Below are positions 53,765 through 64,000 of a stretch of 64,000 nt of DNA, one piece after another; positions within the stretch are counted from its first letter, which is position 1; the number at the start of each line of letters is the position of its first letter. This DNA comes from Craspedostauros australis (Eukaryota > Bacillariophyta > Bacillariophyceae > Mastogloiales > Achnanthaceae). The notes under the pieces were generated by a model. The model was not told where the DNA came from, made no database searches, and was given only the letters and a program-made list of their open reading frames with translations. Made by a program: the position numbers and the translations under genes. The stretch lies in the NCBI GenBank assembly GCA_026770025.1, contig JAMXDE010000006.1, forward strand, positions 1,426,001 to 1,490,000, in the 5' to 3' direction.

Positions 53765-53965
53765 TCACCTGCCCAACCGCCCCGGAAGCACTTGTACTAA
53801 CGTAAGTGTTCTGTGACTGTCTCGGTACGAACCTGGGACGTGCACAACCGCGTTGTGCCATGGCGCGTGGATGTGGTTGTTTGGTGGGGCTTGGCCACGC
53901 TGGGAGTTGGGTAGGCCTGTCCATTTCAGGTTCGTTCCGCAAAGGAAGATCTTCGAGTATGACAT
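53765..53965 (-). CDS. Small coding-like frame of uncertain status
   Basis: Follows an acceptor-like TTACTTATGCAG. ATG at 53965, 66 codons, containing KIFLCGTNLKWTGLPNSQRG and HAPWHNAVVHVPGSYRDSH. There is a possible donor at TTA|GTACAAG. The Trp-rich, Asn/His-rich content looks selected rather than random, but the gene is incomplete and unrecognised. Confidence 0.22.
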   Translation of the reverse strand: MSYSKIFLCGTNLKWTGLPNSQRGQAPPNNHIHAPWHNAVVHVPGSYRDSHRTLTLVQVLPGRLGR

Positions 53966-54520
53966 TTCTTCTGCATAAGTAATTTAACGTCAATGTAACG
54001 TAATTCTCAATGAGAACATCATCCCCAGCACACAACACAACGGGGCGTTCAGCAAAACGTCCCAAACGCTTCCCCGTATGCGTTCTCTCTTGTTCTTGCT
54101 CACGTCATTTCCACGAACAACGAACAAGAAGCCCCAACGACGAATGGACAGACCATACTTCTGAATTTGAAACCAAGGGCATATGTCGCCTCTTCGATAC
54201 TTCTTTGAAGATTCCATGCGTACTACACTCACAGTATAAAGATAGTCGTGGCCGACACGCGAAATGGAGTTAATTCGTCGATTTCTTGGCGAGACATTGG
54301 GGTTCTGTCAAAAACATGGCGTAAATTCGCATTTGCGACGCTGGAGAAGAAAAGGCAAGCCAGTTGGTGGGAAGAAAAGGACGGACGAGGAAGAACACAG
54401 ACACGCTGCGCTCGCGAGAAACCACGACCAAACAGCGGCGGTCGTGCGATCACGAGTTTTGCGGTGTTTTGCGACAACACAGTGGTCCATCGTGTCGTAT
54501 CCGTGTTGTTTCTTGTCGTG

Positions 54521-54550
54521 TCGTTGCATGTCGTTGCATGTCGTTGCATG
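54521..54550. repeat. Three tandem TCGTTGCATG units
   Basis: Three perfect 10-base copies in the gap between the two dioxygenase genes, preceded by related GTCGTGTCG sequence. Confidence 0.9.
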
Positions 54551-55453
54551 TCATGTCGCTCTTCGCGTTGTGACTGTGATGCCAGTTTCCGCGGCGTTCT
54601 GCCTTGTGGCATGTGGTGTCACGGAGCAAACCGGCTCGTGTGTGCAGCGTGAGCGCGGCTTCTTGTTTTTGCGCCTTTTCTTTGTTCTTGGCTGGTTTCT
54701 CTGGTGCATTCCTCTCTTCCCTTCATGTGTGTGTGTGTGTGTTGAGGAGAGCAGAGCAGAGCAGAAACTCTTTGCTGTTTTGCTGGATCACCTCATCCCT
54801 GTCGCCCTGTGAAGCCATCGACCAGCTAACCGTTCCACCTTCTTTCATTCTCCCGCCAACCCGCCTTCGCTTCCATCTCCATGCCATCGCTGCTGCTCCT
54901 TCAGCCGTGGAAAGAGCACCGCAATACCAACAGAGAGAGAGTGTGTGTGTGAAGTTGGTGGGAACTAAGCCTTGAGTGGAGGGAGAAGAATCTTTCTTGC
55001 CCTGTTTTTTTTTTCTTGATTTTCTCATCCATCCTTCTTCTGCCTGCTTGATCCGGAGAATACGCAGCGCAGAATAGCAGCAGCTGAGGCATCGCGCTGG
55101 TTGATCGTCCGTGTTGCGGAACGACGTGGACACTGGGCCACTCAGCACGGCTTGGAGCAGAGGGAAGCGCAGGCTCGCACACAGACACACAGCAGAGAGA
55201 GCGCAGACACAATAATACACACAATAATACACGACTCGTGCAGAAAACGAGCACCCTCCAGAGGAAGGAACCAAGAATACTCGTACGGGCGCAAGCGGAA
55301 GCAGAAGCGTGGCGGCGAAGCAACAGAAATACAGGTGTGAAACAAGGGAGAGCAAACGAGCATCAACAGGTGCCAAAGCATCGCACAGAACAGCACGCAG
55401 AACAGCACGCAGTACAGAAGACAGAGCTCAGAGCACGGAGTAGCTCACGAACC

Positions 55454-57649
55454 ATGGGACAGACTTGCACCAAACCCACCTGCTACTCTGTGGAGCAGGA
55501 TGCCGGGGAAGGCTCGCGGGCCGATTCCCCTGATCCAGTCATGTACGATATCATGCGAAAGTCCATCCAGGCCACGCACGAAGTCCGCAGGCGCCCGTCT
55601 CTCAGGGATGACAGCGGAAGCAGCTGCGAAAGCCACAGCAACAGCAGCCCCCATCGCGACTACTCGCATCACGCAGCAGCGCAGCACTCGCGAGGCAGCA
55701 AAGCCTCGAAACGAGGTCTCACGGGACAATGCCACCTGCTCTACAAGAATTCAGGCTCGTCGCCCGTGTCCAAGTTCGAATCGGGCAGCGGGGACTATCA
55801 TCAAACCAATCAGGGTTGCAACTCGGACATTGCGCCGTGGGCTGATGCTTCTGGCGCTGGCGGGACGGGAGGAGGATCGTACGCCGCAGACGGGCGCAAG
55901 AGAAATCACGATGGAAGCAGCGAGGACCTGGTTGCACCGTATCCCACCAGATTACTCACGAGGCGGCGTTCACAACGCGGCATGGAGGAGGGTGGTGGCA
56001 CGCACATTTACGCCATTCGCTATCCGGAGTCATCGACCCTCACGGTCGTATCACATGAGCAAGCCCCGACATCGACGCCAACGCGTGGTCAGGAACAGTG
56101 CCCGCCAAGACGGTCGGCATCGCAACACAAAGCTGCTGCTCAATCATCGTCGGCGGCGTCGTCGTCGTCCGGTAACAGACATTCTTCCGCAAGCACCAAG
56201 CATGCCAGTCGTTCTCATTCATCTTCATCATCCTCCGCCCGGAAAGCGTCAACCACAAAAACATCCAGAGCGGCGGCATCGTCGTCGTCAACCACGACAG
56301 CAACCCCCGCCATGCCAGCGACATCCATGTTCTCGCCGGCACCGGTCATGGAAGGTGGGGACATTTTCACGTCGGAGGCCTTGGCACCAAGCCCCTCCTT
56401 CAAAGGTACGTTCATTCATGCACTCGTCCATCCATTCGTCCATCCACTCGATCCTGCTAGAATTTAGCATGCGGCCTTTGCTGACTTTTGCAAAGTGCCC
56501 CCCGAGAATCTGCCAGTTACGAATGTTCAATGACAAATGCGCAATGCAACGAAATACAATGCAATGCAATATCTGACACCCATTTCCGCGTACGCCACGA
56601 TTAATCACCCATCTCTCCATTCACTTCATTGCTTTGCACGATGCGCGCATCCCGTATCACGTATCATTCATTCGTTCATTTACGCACAAACGCGACCACG
56701 ACGGTAACGACTCCACAAAAACACCAACGATGATGACACGGCGATGATAATGGCAACCGTACACTCCCTTGGCGTTGATCCTTTCACAGTATTGGATTGG
56801 GTGACCGTGTCGCATGATCATAAGATTTACGTTGCGGATGTCGGTCTGTCTTCATTTGAATGCGATCACATTGTCAGAGTGACGGAAGATGTTTGTCGCG
56901 GACAGTACGCAGCATACACATACGCCAAGCAAACGCTGGGATGTCGGGAGTTCCCAACCCTGGCCCACACATGCTTTCATCCAGTTCACACCATCGTTCA
57001 TGCTATTGGACAGCGTCTGAACGGCAGGCATCTGCAGCTGGATGATCGCGAACCGCACGTCGTCAAGTACGACATCACGCGCAAGGAAAGGCAGAAGCTG
57101 GACATGCACACTGACAAGAGCGAATGGACCTTCCTCATTGCCTTGTCCAACGGCTGTGGCGTGGATTACGAAGGCGGCGGCACCTACTTCGAGTGCTTGG
57201 ATTCCACGGTGCACATCCAACGCGGTCACGCCCTCATCTTCCCCGGCAAGCTGCGTCATTGCGGGCAAAAGATAACAAGCGGGCTGCGATTCCTCCTGGT
57301 CGGCTTCCTCGTTGACAAGGCGGCAAATCCAATCACTGGCGTGACTGCGACGGGAGGCACGGCGACATCCACCACGGCTTCATCGGCAACAGCAACAACG
57401 ATTACTACGGCGGCGGGTGATTCCACGAAGGCATCTTCGACGAATGCCAGCAAGGTGATATCGATCGCGTCATCGTCGTCAACGTCACCAGCAACTGCGG
57501 GAACCACAACGAGAACGCTCGGATCGACACGAAAGTCAAACGCCTCGTCGAGCGGCTTGGGTGGTGCACAGCACCAACCCAGCAACATGAGACTTGCGTC
57601 CAATGTCATTGTGTCCACCCTGACGAGCGGTATTTCGTGCTCCAAATAG
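55454..57649 (+). CDS. Prolyl-4-hydroxylase-like 2OG-Fe(II) dioxygenase with acylation signal (two exons)
   Basis: Exon 1 55454-56405 ends CAAAG|GTACGT in phase 1. Exon 2 56790-57649 follows TTTCACAG, giving 603 aa. The ATG lies in ACCATGG. The N-terminus MGQTCTKPTC has Gly2 and Thr6 for N-myristoylation and Cys5 for palmitoylation, so membrane anchoring is likely. Residues 10-315 are Ser/His/Arg-rich and disordered. The catalytic domain (318-492) starts VLDWVTVSHDHKIYVADV. It has the iron site H424-T-D426 (DMHTDKSEWTFLIAL), GGGTYFE, the distal H474 (FPGKLRHCGQ) and the 2-oxoglutarate Arg484 (TSGLRFLLVGF). The tail is Thr/Ser/Ala-rich. Known relatives hydroxylate proline. A cytosolic lipid anchor is unusual for this fold. 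Confidence 0.85.
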
Positions 57650-58699
57650 ATGTTCCAAAGAATTATTGTGAGCTGATACGCTCCCACGAGATCGTATCAC
57701 CAAATGAATGCATCAACGAACAACAGAGTACGAAGGCACCAGCCACGCACAAAACATAAAACATACCATAATGCTCGGACCGCACCATGCGTGCAGCTGA
57801 AGGAATTGAGCGATGGATAGAGAACTCACGAATCCAGATCGCATCAAATTGAGAATGAATGAGTGGGTGGGTGGATGAATGAATGAAAGAAAAAAGAAAC
57901 AACATGTAAATCGTGCCATACACGTGCCATACAACAGTGAGACTTCCATAAAGAGTAACAGAAACAGTAACAGTATTTCCAACTGAGCAGATCATCTCCA
58001 ACTTCTCTGCAGAGAGAGAGAGAGAGACTCACCAAATACTCTCGAGAACTTGTCGTACAGGTATGCCGTCATTTTGGCAATTGCACCATGGTGATCAGCG
58101 CCGTATCCGCACTCTGTCTACCTACACTTCTGCGAACTACATGACAACACCTCGACACAGCACCACAGCGAGCATCAACCCAATCCCGTGATAACCGAAT
58201 CTCGTGAGTCGACCAAACCGATCAAAATCTGACGCAGTCGTGGACTTGTCGATTCGCGCCGACATGACTCGGAGCTTCTGACCAATCAAAACGGCTTAGA
58301 ATACGTCAGCAAATTGATGTGGAAAGAGAAGCCAAGCTGAAAGAAGCGAACATTCGGGAATGTTCTGCGCTGTGTCGAAAACGAACCTTCGTGCGCGATC
58401 CGCAGAGGAAGAAACAAGAACCGCACGAAATGACATCCCTTCGAATTGCGCAGTCATCGCCTTTCTTCGGTGTCAGGTATCATCATCAGCTTCTTGATGG
58501 ACGTCATCACATCGCAGCGCTGCAGACAACACGACGCACACCCACCATCGATCATTTCAATCTCCTTTCCTCCCATAATTCCAAACAGCGCAACAGCCGA
58601 AGCCACACCAAAGCAACGGCCAAGCACCAAACAAGCAAACCGAATCAACACAAATTACTCACAAACCTCCTCGTGGCAGAAACAACCATAACGTCAACG
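57650..58699. other. Intergenic gap
   Basis: 3' flank of the dioxygenase and promoter/5' UTR of the NDH-2 gene. The NDH-2 frame is open back to 58319 and includes an ATG at 58430 that would precede the signal peptide by 90 codons. I treat it as 5' UTR. A short GA run lies near 58010-58026. Confidence 0.5.
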
Positions 58700-60793
58700 A
58701 TGTTAGACGCCATCAACCCAGCCGGTTCATCGAGGACGGGCAGTACTCGTTCATCGCACGTCATGACGGTGGTGGTCATGGTAATGGCGCTGGCGCTGGT
58801 CAGCGTCGAAGCGTTCCACCCAGCTCTGCCGTCCGTATCCAGATCTCCGCTGTCCAGGACGGCACCCAAGGCAGCAGCCAAGGCCACATCCACGCAACGA
58901 TACCTCTACGTCGACCCTGACGACGTCAAGTCAGGCGTGGGCACCATCATTGACAAGACAGCGACCTTGGATGCAGACAGCAAGAAGGAGACCGCAGAAG
59001 ATGGCGATGTCTTGGAGGCGGCCACCCCTGAGACCGTCGTCGAGACTGCGGTGAACGGCGAGAGCATCGCTGCTGCGAACAATGATGAGGACGAGGAAGA
59101 GAGATTCCTCAACATGATCAACAGCGAGGTGGCATTGAAGAAGTTCTTGGGCCAGACTGTCAAGACCGCTCGGGACATACCATTCGACATCCTCTTCGAT
59201 CGAACACTCGACACGGTTGAGGATATTGTCAACATCGTCCGTCGTAAGCCCTTCGACTACGACTGGATCGCCAAGGAAGAACTGGAGAAGTGCCGCGACA
59301 AGACCGTCGTCGTGTTGGGCAGCGGCTGGGCTTCGCACGCCCTCATCAAGGCAGCCGACACGTACTCAATGAACCTCATCGTTGTCTCCCCAGTCAACCA
59401 CTTCGTCTTCACGCCGATGCTGGCGTCGGCCGCAGTCGGAAGCGTGGAGCACACCAGCATGACCGAAGCCGTGCGCGCCTCCAATCCGATGGTGGAATAC
59501 CTCGAAGGTAAGGCCACGGACATTGATGTGGAGGGCAAGAAGGTCACCGTCCAGCTCAATTCCTTGCTGAAGAACACGGAAGACGCGGATGCGTCCCACA
59601 ACAAGGACCCAGAACCAATCGAGATCGACTACGATGCCTTGATCGTGTCGGTGGGAACGCGGGTGAGGAAGTCCATCACGCCCGGTGCGGAAAAGTACTG
59701 TCACTACCTCAAGACCTCCAAGGACGCCCGCGACTTGAGGAGAGCCATTGGTGAAGTCCTGGAGTACGGATCGAGGCCCGATGTTTCCTCATCCGGAAAA
59801 CTCAACAGCGATCCATCCGCAGAAGACCCCACCAAGAAGGAAGAACGCCGTCGCCGGCTGCGATTCTGCATCGTCGGTGGTGGCCCCAGCGGCGTCGAAC
59901 TGTCCGGTGAGCTGAGCGACTTCTTCGCGGATGTCTGCCATCCGAAGAAGGGAACCTATCCCAAACTGAAGGATGAAATCGAGGTCCTGCTCGTGCACGG
60001 CGAGGACAGTCTGGTGACGCAGTTCGATAAGAACCTGCGCGACCACGCTTTCGAATCGCTGCAAAAGCGCGGCGTCAAGGTGATGTTGAATACCTTCACG
60101 ACAGAGGTCGGGGAGGACTACGTGATTCTGATGGACAGGTACACAGGGATCAAGGAGCGTGTTCCGGTCGGCCTCACAGTATGGGCGGCTGGAATTGAGC
60201 CGGTCGCATTCTCCGAGAAGATGCTGGAGCAGCTGCCAGAATCCGCCCGTGGGATCGGTGGCAGGATCAACGTCGACAAGTGGATGCGTCCGCCGATGCC
60301 TAACGATGAACTGATGGGCTCCATCATGGTGATGGGCGATGCAGCAGCCTTCATGGACATCGACCATGGCGACCCCAAGAAGAACTCGTACCTACCCCAA
60401 ACGGCTCAAGTCGCCGGTCAGCAGGGTGCGTACATGGCACGCTTGCTCAACCGCAAGTACAACCTCACGATGACGCCGCCCGTGTTGCAATCGGCAGCAT
60501 CCAGCAACTCAACAAGCGACGCCCTCGACAACTGGCTGCGTTTGAGAGGCATGGAGGAGGCATCAGGCTTCAATTTTTTGAATCTTGGAATGCTGGCGTA
60601 CGTCGGAGGTGGCGATGCGTTGTCGCAGATTCAGATTGGAGATGTCCCGCTCTTCGCCTACTTCGGCAGTGCGGGATTCGTCCTGTGGCGATCTGTCTAC
60701 CTCGTCAAGCAGGTCGCAACGCGCAACCGTATCCTGGTAGCGTTCGATTGGTTGAAGACCGCTGTCTTTGGTCGTGACGTCACGAGGTTGTAG
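58700..60793 (+). CDS. Plastid-targeted type II NADH dehydrogenase (NDH-2)
   Basis: 697 aa in one exon from ATG 58700. Residues 20-43 form a signal peptide (HVMTVVVMVMALALVSVEAF) with an SVEA|FHP site, pointing to the plastid. An acidic linker follows (to about residue 140). The FAD-binding Rossmann motif is VVVLGSGWASHALIKA (near 203), and VVSPVNHFVFTPMLASAAVG is typical of NDH-2. The NADH-binding motif is FCIVGGGPSGVELSGEL (near 391). TVWAAGIEP, VMGDAAAF and LPQTAQVAGQQGAYMARLLN complete the flavin site. The C-terminus has a hydrophobic YFGSAGFVLWRSVYLVKQV membrane anchor. Reaction: NAD(P)H to quinone without proton pumping, likely feeding plastoquinone. No EF-hand insert. Confidence 0.92.
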   Translation: MLDAINPAGSSRTGSTRSSHVMTVVVMVMALALVSVEAFHPALPSVSRSPLSRTAPKAAAKATSTQRYLYVDPDDVKSGVGTIIDKTATLDADSKKETAEDGDVLEAATPETVVETAVNGESIAAANNDEDEEERFLNMINSEVALKKFLGQTVKTARDIPFDILFDRTLDTVEDIVNIVRRKPFDYDWIAKEELEKCRDKTVVVLGSGWASHALIKAADTYSMNLIVVSPVNHFVFTPMLASAAVGSVEHTSMTEAVRASNPMVEYLEGKATDIDVEGKKVTVQLNSLLKNTEDADASHNKDPEPIEIDYDALIVSVGTRVRKSITPGAEKYCHYLKTSKDARDLRRAIGEVLEYGSRPDVSSSGKLNSDPSAEDPTKKEERRRRLRFCIVGGGPSGVELSGELSDFFADVCHPKKGTYPKLKDEIEVLLVHGEDSLVTQFDKNLRDHAFESLQKRGVKVMLNTFTTEVGEDYVILMDRYTGIKERVPVGLTVWAAGIEPVAFSEKMLEQLPESARGIGGRINVDKWMRPPMPNDELMGSIMVMGDAAAFMDIDHGDPKKNSYLPQTAQVAGQQGAYMARLLNRKYNLTMTPPVLQSAASSNSTSDALDNWLRLRGMEEASGFNFLNLGMLAYVGGGDALSQIQIGDVPLFAYFGSAGFVLWRSVYLVKQVATRNRILVAFDWLKTAVFGRDVTRL

Positions 60794-61239
60794 GCGCAAC
60801 ACACAAGTGCGCGCACCATACCAACACGGAATACATGAACTCTCTTGGAGAGATGCGCGCAAGCTGGTCACTCTATCCGCCAGATCAGCAACACCCCCCA
60901 ATACGCAGACCACTCACACTCAATAGGATACACTGAAATACATAGAATACCAACATACCCATGATCTATTCTCCGAGTAGTTGAAGTGCAGAGACAAGGC
61001 TACAGATCAACGCAGAGGCTTGCGCAGATTTGATTTTTGCGATGACGCTTCCTCCATCTTCCTGTTTCTTCCTTTTTATTGTGCTCTTGCTTTCACACAT
61101 GATTGTATTTCATGGACAGCACTAATATGTGTGCCCCCCGCATGTAGTGCTATTCTACGGGCACAAATCCAGCATATCTGCTATGACGCAACAACTATTG
61201 CGAACAAAAGATCTATCAGTTTCTCGACTACAAATATGT
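60794..61239. other. Convergent 3' gap
   Basis: Between NDH-2 and the disordered gene. No feature seen. Confidence 0.5.
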
Positions 61240-63999
61240 TCACGCGAATGGGGTCGATGCAATCGTCTTCAGCTTCGCCCTGATCTTGCCCTGCCTCTGC
61301 TTCTCCGCTTCCAACGTCCGCCATATTGGACTGTTGCCTGTTGTGGGTGTGGAGCTGCGATGTGTTTGCTGCTGTCGCGGGGACGCCGTATCTATCGGTC
61401 GAGGTGACGGCGACGGCGACCGCGATGCAGCTCTGGATTGTGGTAAGTCCGCCAAGGAAGCAGCATCTTTGTCTGCATTTCTGGATTTGATGACCATCCT
61501 TTTCGTTGGTGAATGGATCGAAGTTGACGGCCTAGCTGGAGAAAGGCGCCCATCATGGGAGACCTGTCTCGTGGCTTGCGGTGGAGTTGGACGCCATGGA
61601 CCAGCGGTAGCATCCGCGCCAGGTCCATGACTTGATACTCTCATGGGGCTCAACTTTCTCTTTGATGGAGACTTTCTGTGTCTGGACAAATTGACGGGTG
61701 ACAACAGCGTCAGCTGGAACTCTTCGTTCGATGCTTCATCTGTCGATGTTGATCGTAGCGGAGGTGGCGGTGTGTGTATCGCTTGTTGCTGCGAACGTTC
61801 TTGAGGAGGAGGAGGAGGAGGAGGAGGCGGCGGCGGTGGATGTGGAGGTGACATGGCACTCCTATCCGTGTCTTGCTTTGGCGTTGAAGCCATTGTATTA
61901 GGCTTGGATGGCATCTCACGCGTCTTTGTTGGAGATGTCGATTGCTTGCGTGATGATCTGTGGTCGGAGCCTTGTGTTTTCTTCTTGTGCCTTGAGGCAC
62001 GTAAATCACTCGCGGTCGTCCCACCTGGCTTTGATTGTCTTTTCTTTTCGTTTGGCGAAGCCGGGGCCTCCGTATGAGATGAGCCATGTCTCGCAGACCG
62101 TTTGGTCGATGAGCTGTCGTGCTGGCTCCTCGATATTCTTGCTGTCCTCGCTGTACTACGAGCAGTATGCTGGGTTGTTGTGTGTTCATCGCCGCCTGCC
62201 TTGGACTTCTTCGTTGGCGACTTCTTCCTGTGTCTTGAGTGCTTCAAACTGACAGAAGATGGACTTCTGATGTCATCATCTTGCCTCTGAATTGCATTTT
62301 GCTTGCCTGGCTCCTTATGGGACCTACTACTCGTGGTATGGTGTGTCTTGCGAGCAGTCACAGATGGTGATCCGACGGAATGACGCCTTGGCTGCCTTGG
62401 AATGTGCACAATCCGACTTTTGGTTGTGGACAACTTGCTGTCGATGACGTGCGTGGTCGCAGCAGCGGCGGCAGTAGCACCATAGTCTTGTTCTCCGCTC
62501 GACATTCGTCTCATTGCGAACCGATGTCGTGGGAGAGAGTAGGAGACAGACTCTGAATGTGACGTTGCCGTGAACGCGGATTTCGACGATGTGCGAGAGG
62601 ATGAAGATGTGGTTTCATCGTAAAGCAACATATCACCGACGAGGCCGTGTGTTCTCTTCCACGGCGACAGCGATCTGTATGTGCGATCTCTACGCCCGGA
62701 CGCTGTCCCCTGCTGTACTGTTGATGACGCTTGTTCGACGCCGCTGCGATTTCCCGCTCGCACTGTTCTGTCACGATGGATCATGGGTGGCTTTGCAAAC
62801 GCCTGCCTGTATTGCTGGGATGTTTTTGGTGGCGAATGATTCGTAGCTGGTATGTGCCGTAGTTGCTGCTGTTGTTCTTGTTGTTCCTGTTGCTTCTGCT
62901 GTGTGTCTGAAGCCGTGCCTCTCTCATCTGCACATGACTGCGCCGAGTCTGCTTCGTCGGTTCCCAGATATGGTATGGACAGCTTCTGCAGGACGAGATG
63001 TTTCGTCATCGAAGATGATCGAGTAGAGGGGGAGAAGCCGGCACCTGTCGATGGTGTGCTAGTGGATTCTGTTGTGAGCTGTGCGTCCTCATCTGTTTCA
63101 GTAGAAGCGCGCTGATTGTGTCTGCTGCTGCGACTTTTGGAGTGTCTTGTGTGGTACACTCGCATCTGCGTCTCAGCCTGTCGTCGTTGAGAAGCCTCCT
63201 TCGGTGATGGACGGGAGCTGCCTCCGGAATGTCGCACTCGAGGACTGGCGCTGCGCACCTTTCTCGATGAATGCGAGTGCGAAGGCGATTGAAACGAGCC
63301 GTCGTCCTCCCAAGTCTGCCCATGCTCTGAACGGTATCTCTTCTTTTCGTGTCTGCTTGACTTGTTGCGTGGACTTTCACCGTGACGAGGCGAAATCAAG
63401 CCTTCACCCCTCTCCCCATTGCTAGCATGTACATTTTCATGAGCCGGGGTGTTCGTGTGCTCGATGATCGTCTTGGGCGACAAAGGTGGCTCAATTTGCT
63501 TCGCAGAATGACGCAGGCGCCGTGACGGCGACTGCCGGTTGGACGGTTTCGGGCTAATGTTCATACCACCTGGGCTGGAAGATGCTGCCGTCATCTTCCT
63601 TCCTCTTGGCGATGGTGGGACGTACGACACAGAACCACTCGATCCATGCATCGATTCAACCAGGTCCACAAGGATGCCCGTGTAAGTGGATCTCGCTGGG
63701 CGTGCATGAACCTTCTTCACGTGAATCGCGCTTGACAGAGAAATGAATTGGTCGAGCTTGATCCCACGCCGCTGCGTTGATTCGTGCTCGTGATCGCCAC
63801 CGCCAGTACCAATGTCAGTACCAATGTCAGTACCACTGCTGCTTTTGGTATTGATTTTGGCCGCAGCATCACCGATCTTGCCGGTGAATATCCTATCCTT
63901 CTTCACTCCTCTCTCAGGACTCGCATGGTCTCGCACGGCAAATCGGTTCGATGACACGGTGTATTCCTTTGCGGCTGTCTTGGTCCCCTTATTTACATC
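61240..63999 (-). CDS. Long Ser/Arg/Pro-rich disordered protein, 5' end beyond the window
   Basis: The frame is open from the right edge (beginning DVNKGTKTAAKEYTVSS) to the stop at 61240, about 919 codons, with no certain start. The GTG near 63957 is not a start; the true ATG lies outside or in an upstream exon. The composition is mostly Ser, Arg, Lys, Pro, Thr and His, with basic patches (SRHRKKSPTKKSKAGG), a poly-Pro run of about a dozen residues near 61820 and a TDIGTDIGTG repeat. The C-terminus ends GNSPIWRTLEAEKQRQGKIR and a helix tail. Many SP and RS dipeptides suggest phosphorylation, and poly-Pro could bind SH3, WW or profilin domains. No domain recognised. The WW protein at the other edge would be a possible partner type only. 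Confidence 0.7.
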   Translation of the reverse strand, partial: DVNKGTKTAAKEYTVSSNRFAVRDHASPERGVKKDRIFTGKIGDAAAKINTKSSSGTDIGTDIGTGGGDHEHESTQRRGIKLDQFISLSSAIHVKKVHARPARSTYTGILVDLVESMHGSSGSVSYVPPSPRGRKMTAASSSPGGMNISPKPSNRQSPSRRLRHSAKQIEPPLSPKTIIEHTNTPAHENVHASNGERGEGLISPRHGESPRNKSSRHEKKRYRSEHGQTWEDDGSFQSPSHSHSSRKVRSASPRVRHSGGSSRPSPKEASQRRQAETQMRVYHTRHSKSRSSRHNQRASTETDEDAQLTTESTSTPSTGAGFSPSTRSSSMTKHLVLQKLSIPYLGTDEADSAQSCADERGTASDTQQKQQEQQEQQQQLRHIPATNHSPPKTSQQYRQAFAKPPMIHRDRTVRAGNRSGVEQASSTVQQGTASGRRDRTYRSLSPWKRTHGLVGDMLLYDETTSSSSRTSSKSAFTATSHSESVSYSLPRHRFAMRRMSSGEQDYGATAAAAATTHVIDSKLSTTKSRIVHIPRQPRRHSVGSPSVTARKTHHTTSSRSHKEPGKQNAIQRQDDDIRSPSSVSLKHSRHRKKSPTKKSKAGGDEHTTTQHTARSTARTARISRSQHDSSSTKRSARHGSSHTEAPASPNEKKRQSKPGGTTASDLRASRHKKKTQGSDHRSSRKQSTSPTKTREMPSKPNTMASTPKQDTDRSAMSPPHPPPPPPPPPPPPQERSQQQAIHTPPPPLRSTSTDEASNEEFQLTLLSPVNLSRHRKSPSKRKLSPMRVSSHGPGADATAGPWRPTPPQATRQVSHDGRLSPARPSTSIHSPTKRMVIKSRNADKDAASLADLPQSRAASRSPSPSPRPIDTASPRQQQTHRSSTPTTGNSPIWRTLEAEKQRQGKIRAKLKTIASTPFA

Positions 64000-64000
64000 T

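Larger units (their letters stand above)
53482..55453. other. Divergent gap of about 2 kb
   Basis: Promoters of the two flanking dioxygenase genes. It contains a 10-base tandem repeat (54521-54550), a GT run near 54725 and one coding-like fragment (listed). No complete gene. Confidence 0.5.

Noticed and set aside
53634..54065. Minus-strand frame of 143 codons near the dioxygenase
   Set aside because: No ATG start in good context and no domain; a shorter frame in the same place looks more coding and is listed at low confidence.
1..64000. tRNA, rRNA, LTR or terminal-inverted-repeat elements
   Set aside because: Scanning by eye found no B-box/cloverleaf pair, no rRNA-like sequence, no reverse transcriptase or transposase motif; a tool search could still find small ones.

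Overview
The window looks like nuclear DNA of a photosynthetic stramenopile, most likely a centric diatom. Genes are interrupted by spliceosomal introns with GT-AG borders and reliable starts are ATG. Several proteins begin with a hydrophobic signal peptide that ends in an Ala-x-Ala/Phe or Trp site, the ASAFAP-type bipartite signal used for plastids bounded by four membranes. Examples are a plastid ribosomal S1 protein, a SecE-like protein, a type II NADH dehydrogenase and a NifU-fold protein. Chitin-related genes (a GH18-like protein and an AA10 lytic polysaccharide monooxygenase) would fit a chitin-making thalassiosiroid diatom, but that is inference.

Layout. 0-9 kb: a protein with nine WW domains that runs off the left edge, plastid S1, and a SecE-like protein. 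9-18 kb: a GH18-like protein without its catalytic Glu, an acidic disordered protein, and four small mitochondrial or membrane proteins, including ATP synthase OSCP and import motor subunit PAM16. 18-30 kb: an Ala-rich repeated membrane protein, a CPBP (CAAX) protease, sterol C24-methyltransferase, an inward-rectifier K+ channel with a zinc-finger-like insert, and a SAM-carrier-like transporter. 31-44 kb: the AA10 LPMO, an anoctamin/OSCA-type membrane protein, an Asp-rich secreted protein, a UBE2L3-like E2, a plastid NifU-fold protein and a cAMP-receptor-like GPCR. 44-49 kb: a gene-poor stretch with coding-like pieces that I could not join. 49-64 kb: a Q-rich protein with a zinc ribbon, a three-exon gamma-butyrobetaine/trimethyllysine dioxygenase, a prolyl-4-hydroxylase-like dioxygenase with an acylation signal, plastid NDH-2, and a Ser/Arg/Pro-rich disordered protein that runs off the right edge.

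There is no operon-like organisation. The genes look like an ordinary mixed eukaryotic neighbourhood, many of them in divergent or convergent pairs. Exon borders were chosen by hand from splice consensus plus reading-frame phase, and every multi-exon model given closes in frame. I saw no tRNA, rRNA, CRISPR array or intact transposon. The most unusual items are the K+ channel with a CxxC-x12-H insert, the nine-WW protein, the GH18 protein lacking its catalytic acid, the AA10 enzyme, the lipid-anchored dioxygenase and the repeated Ala-rich membrane protein.
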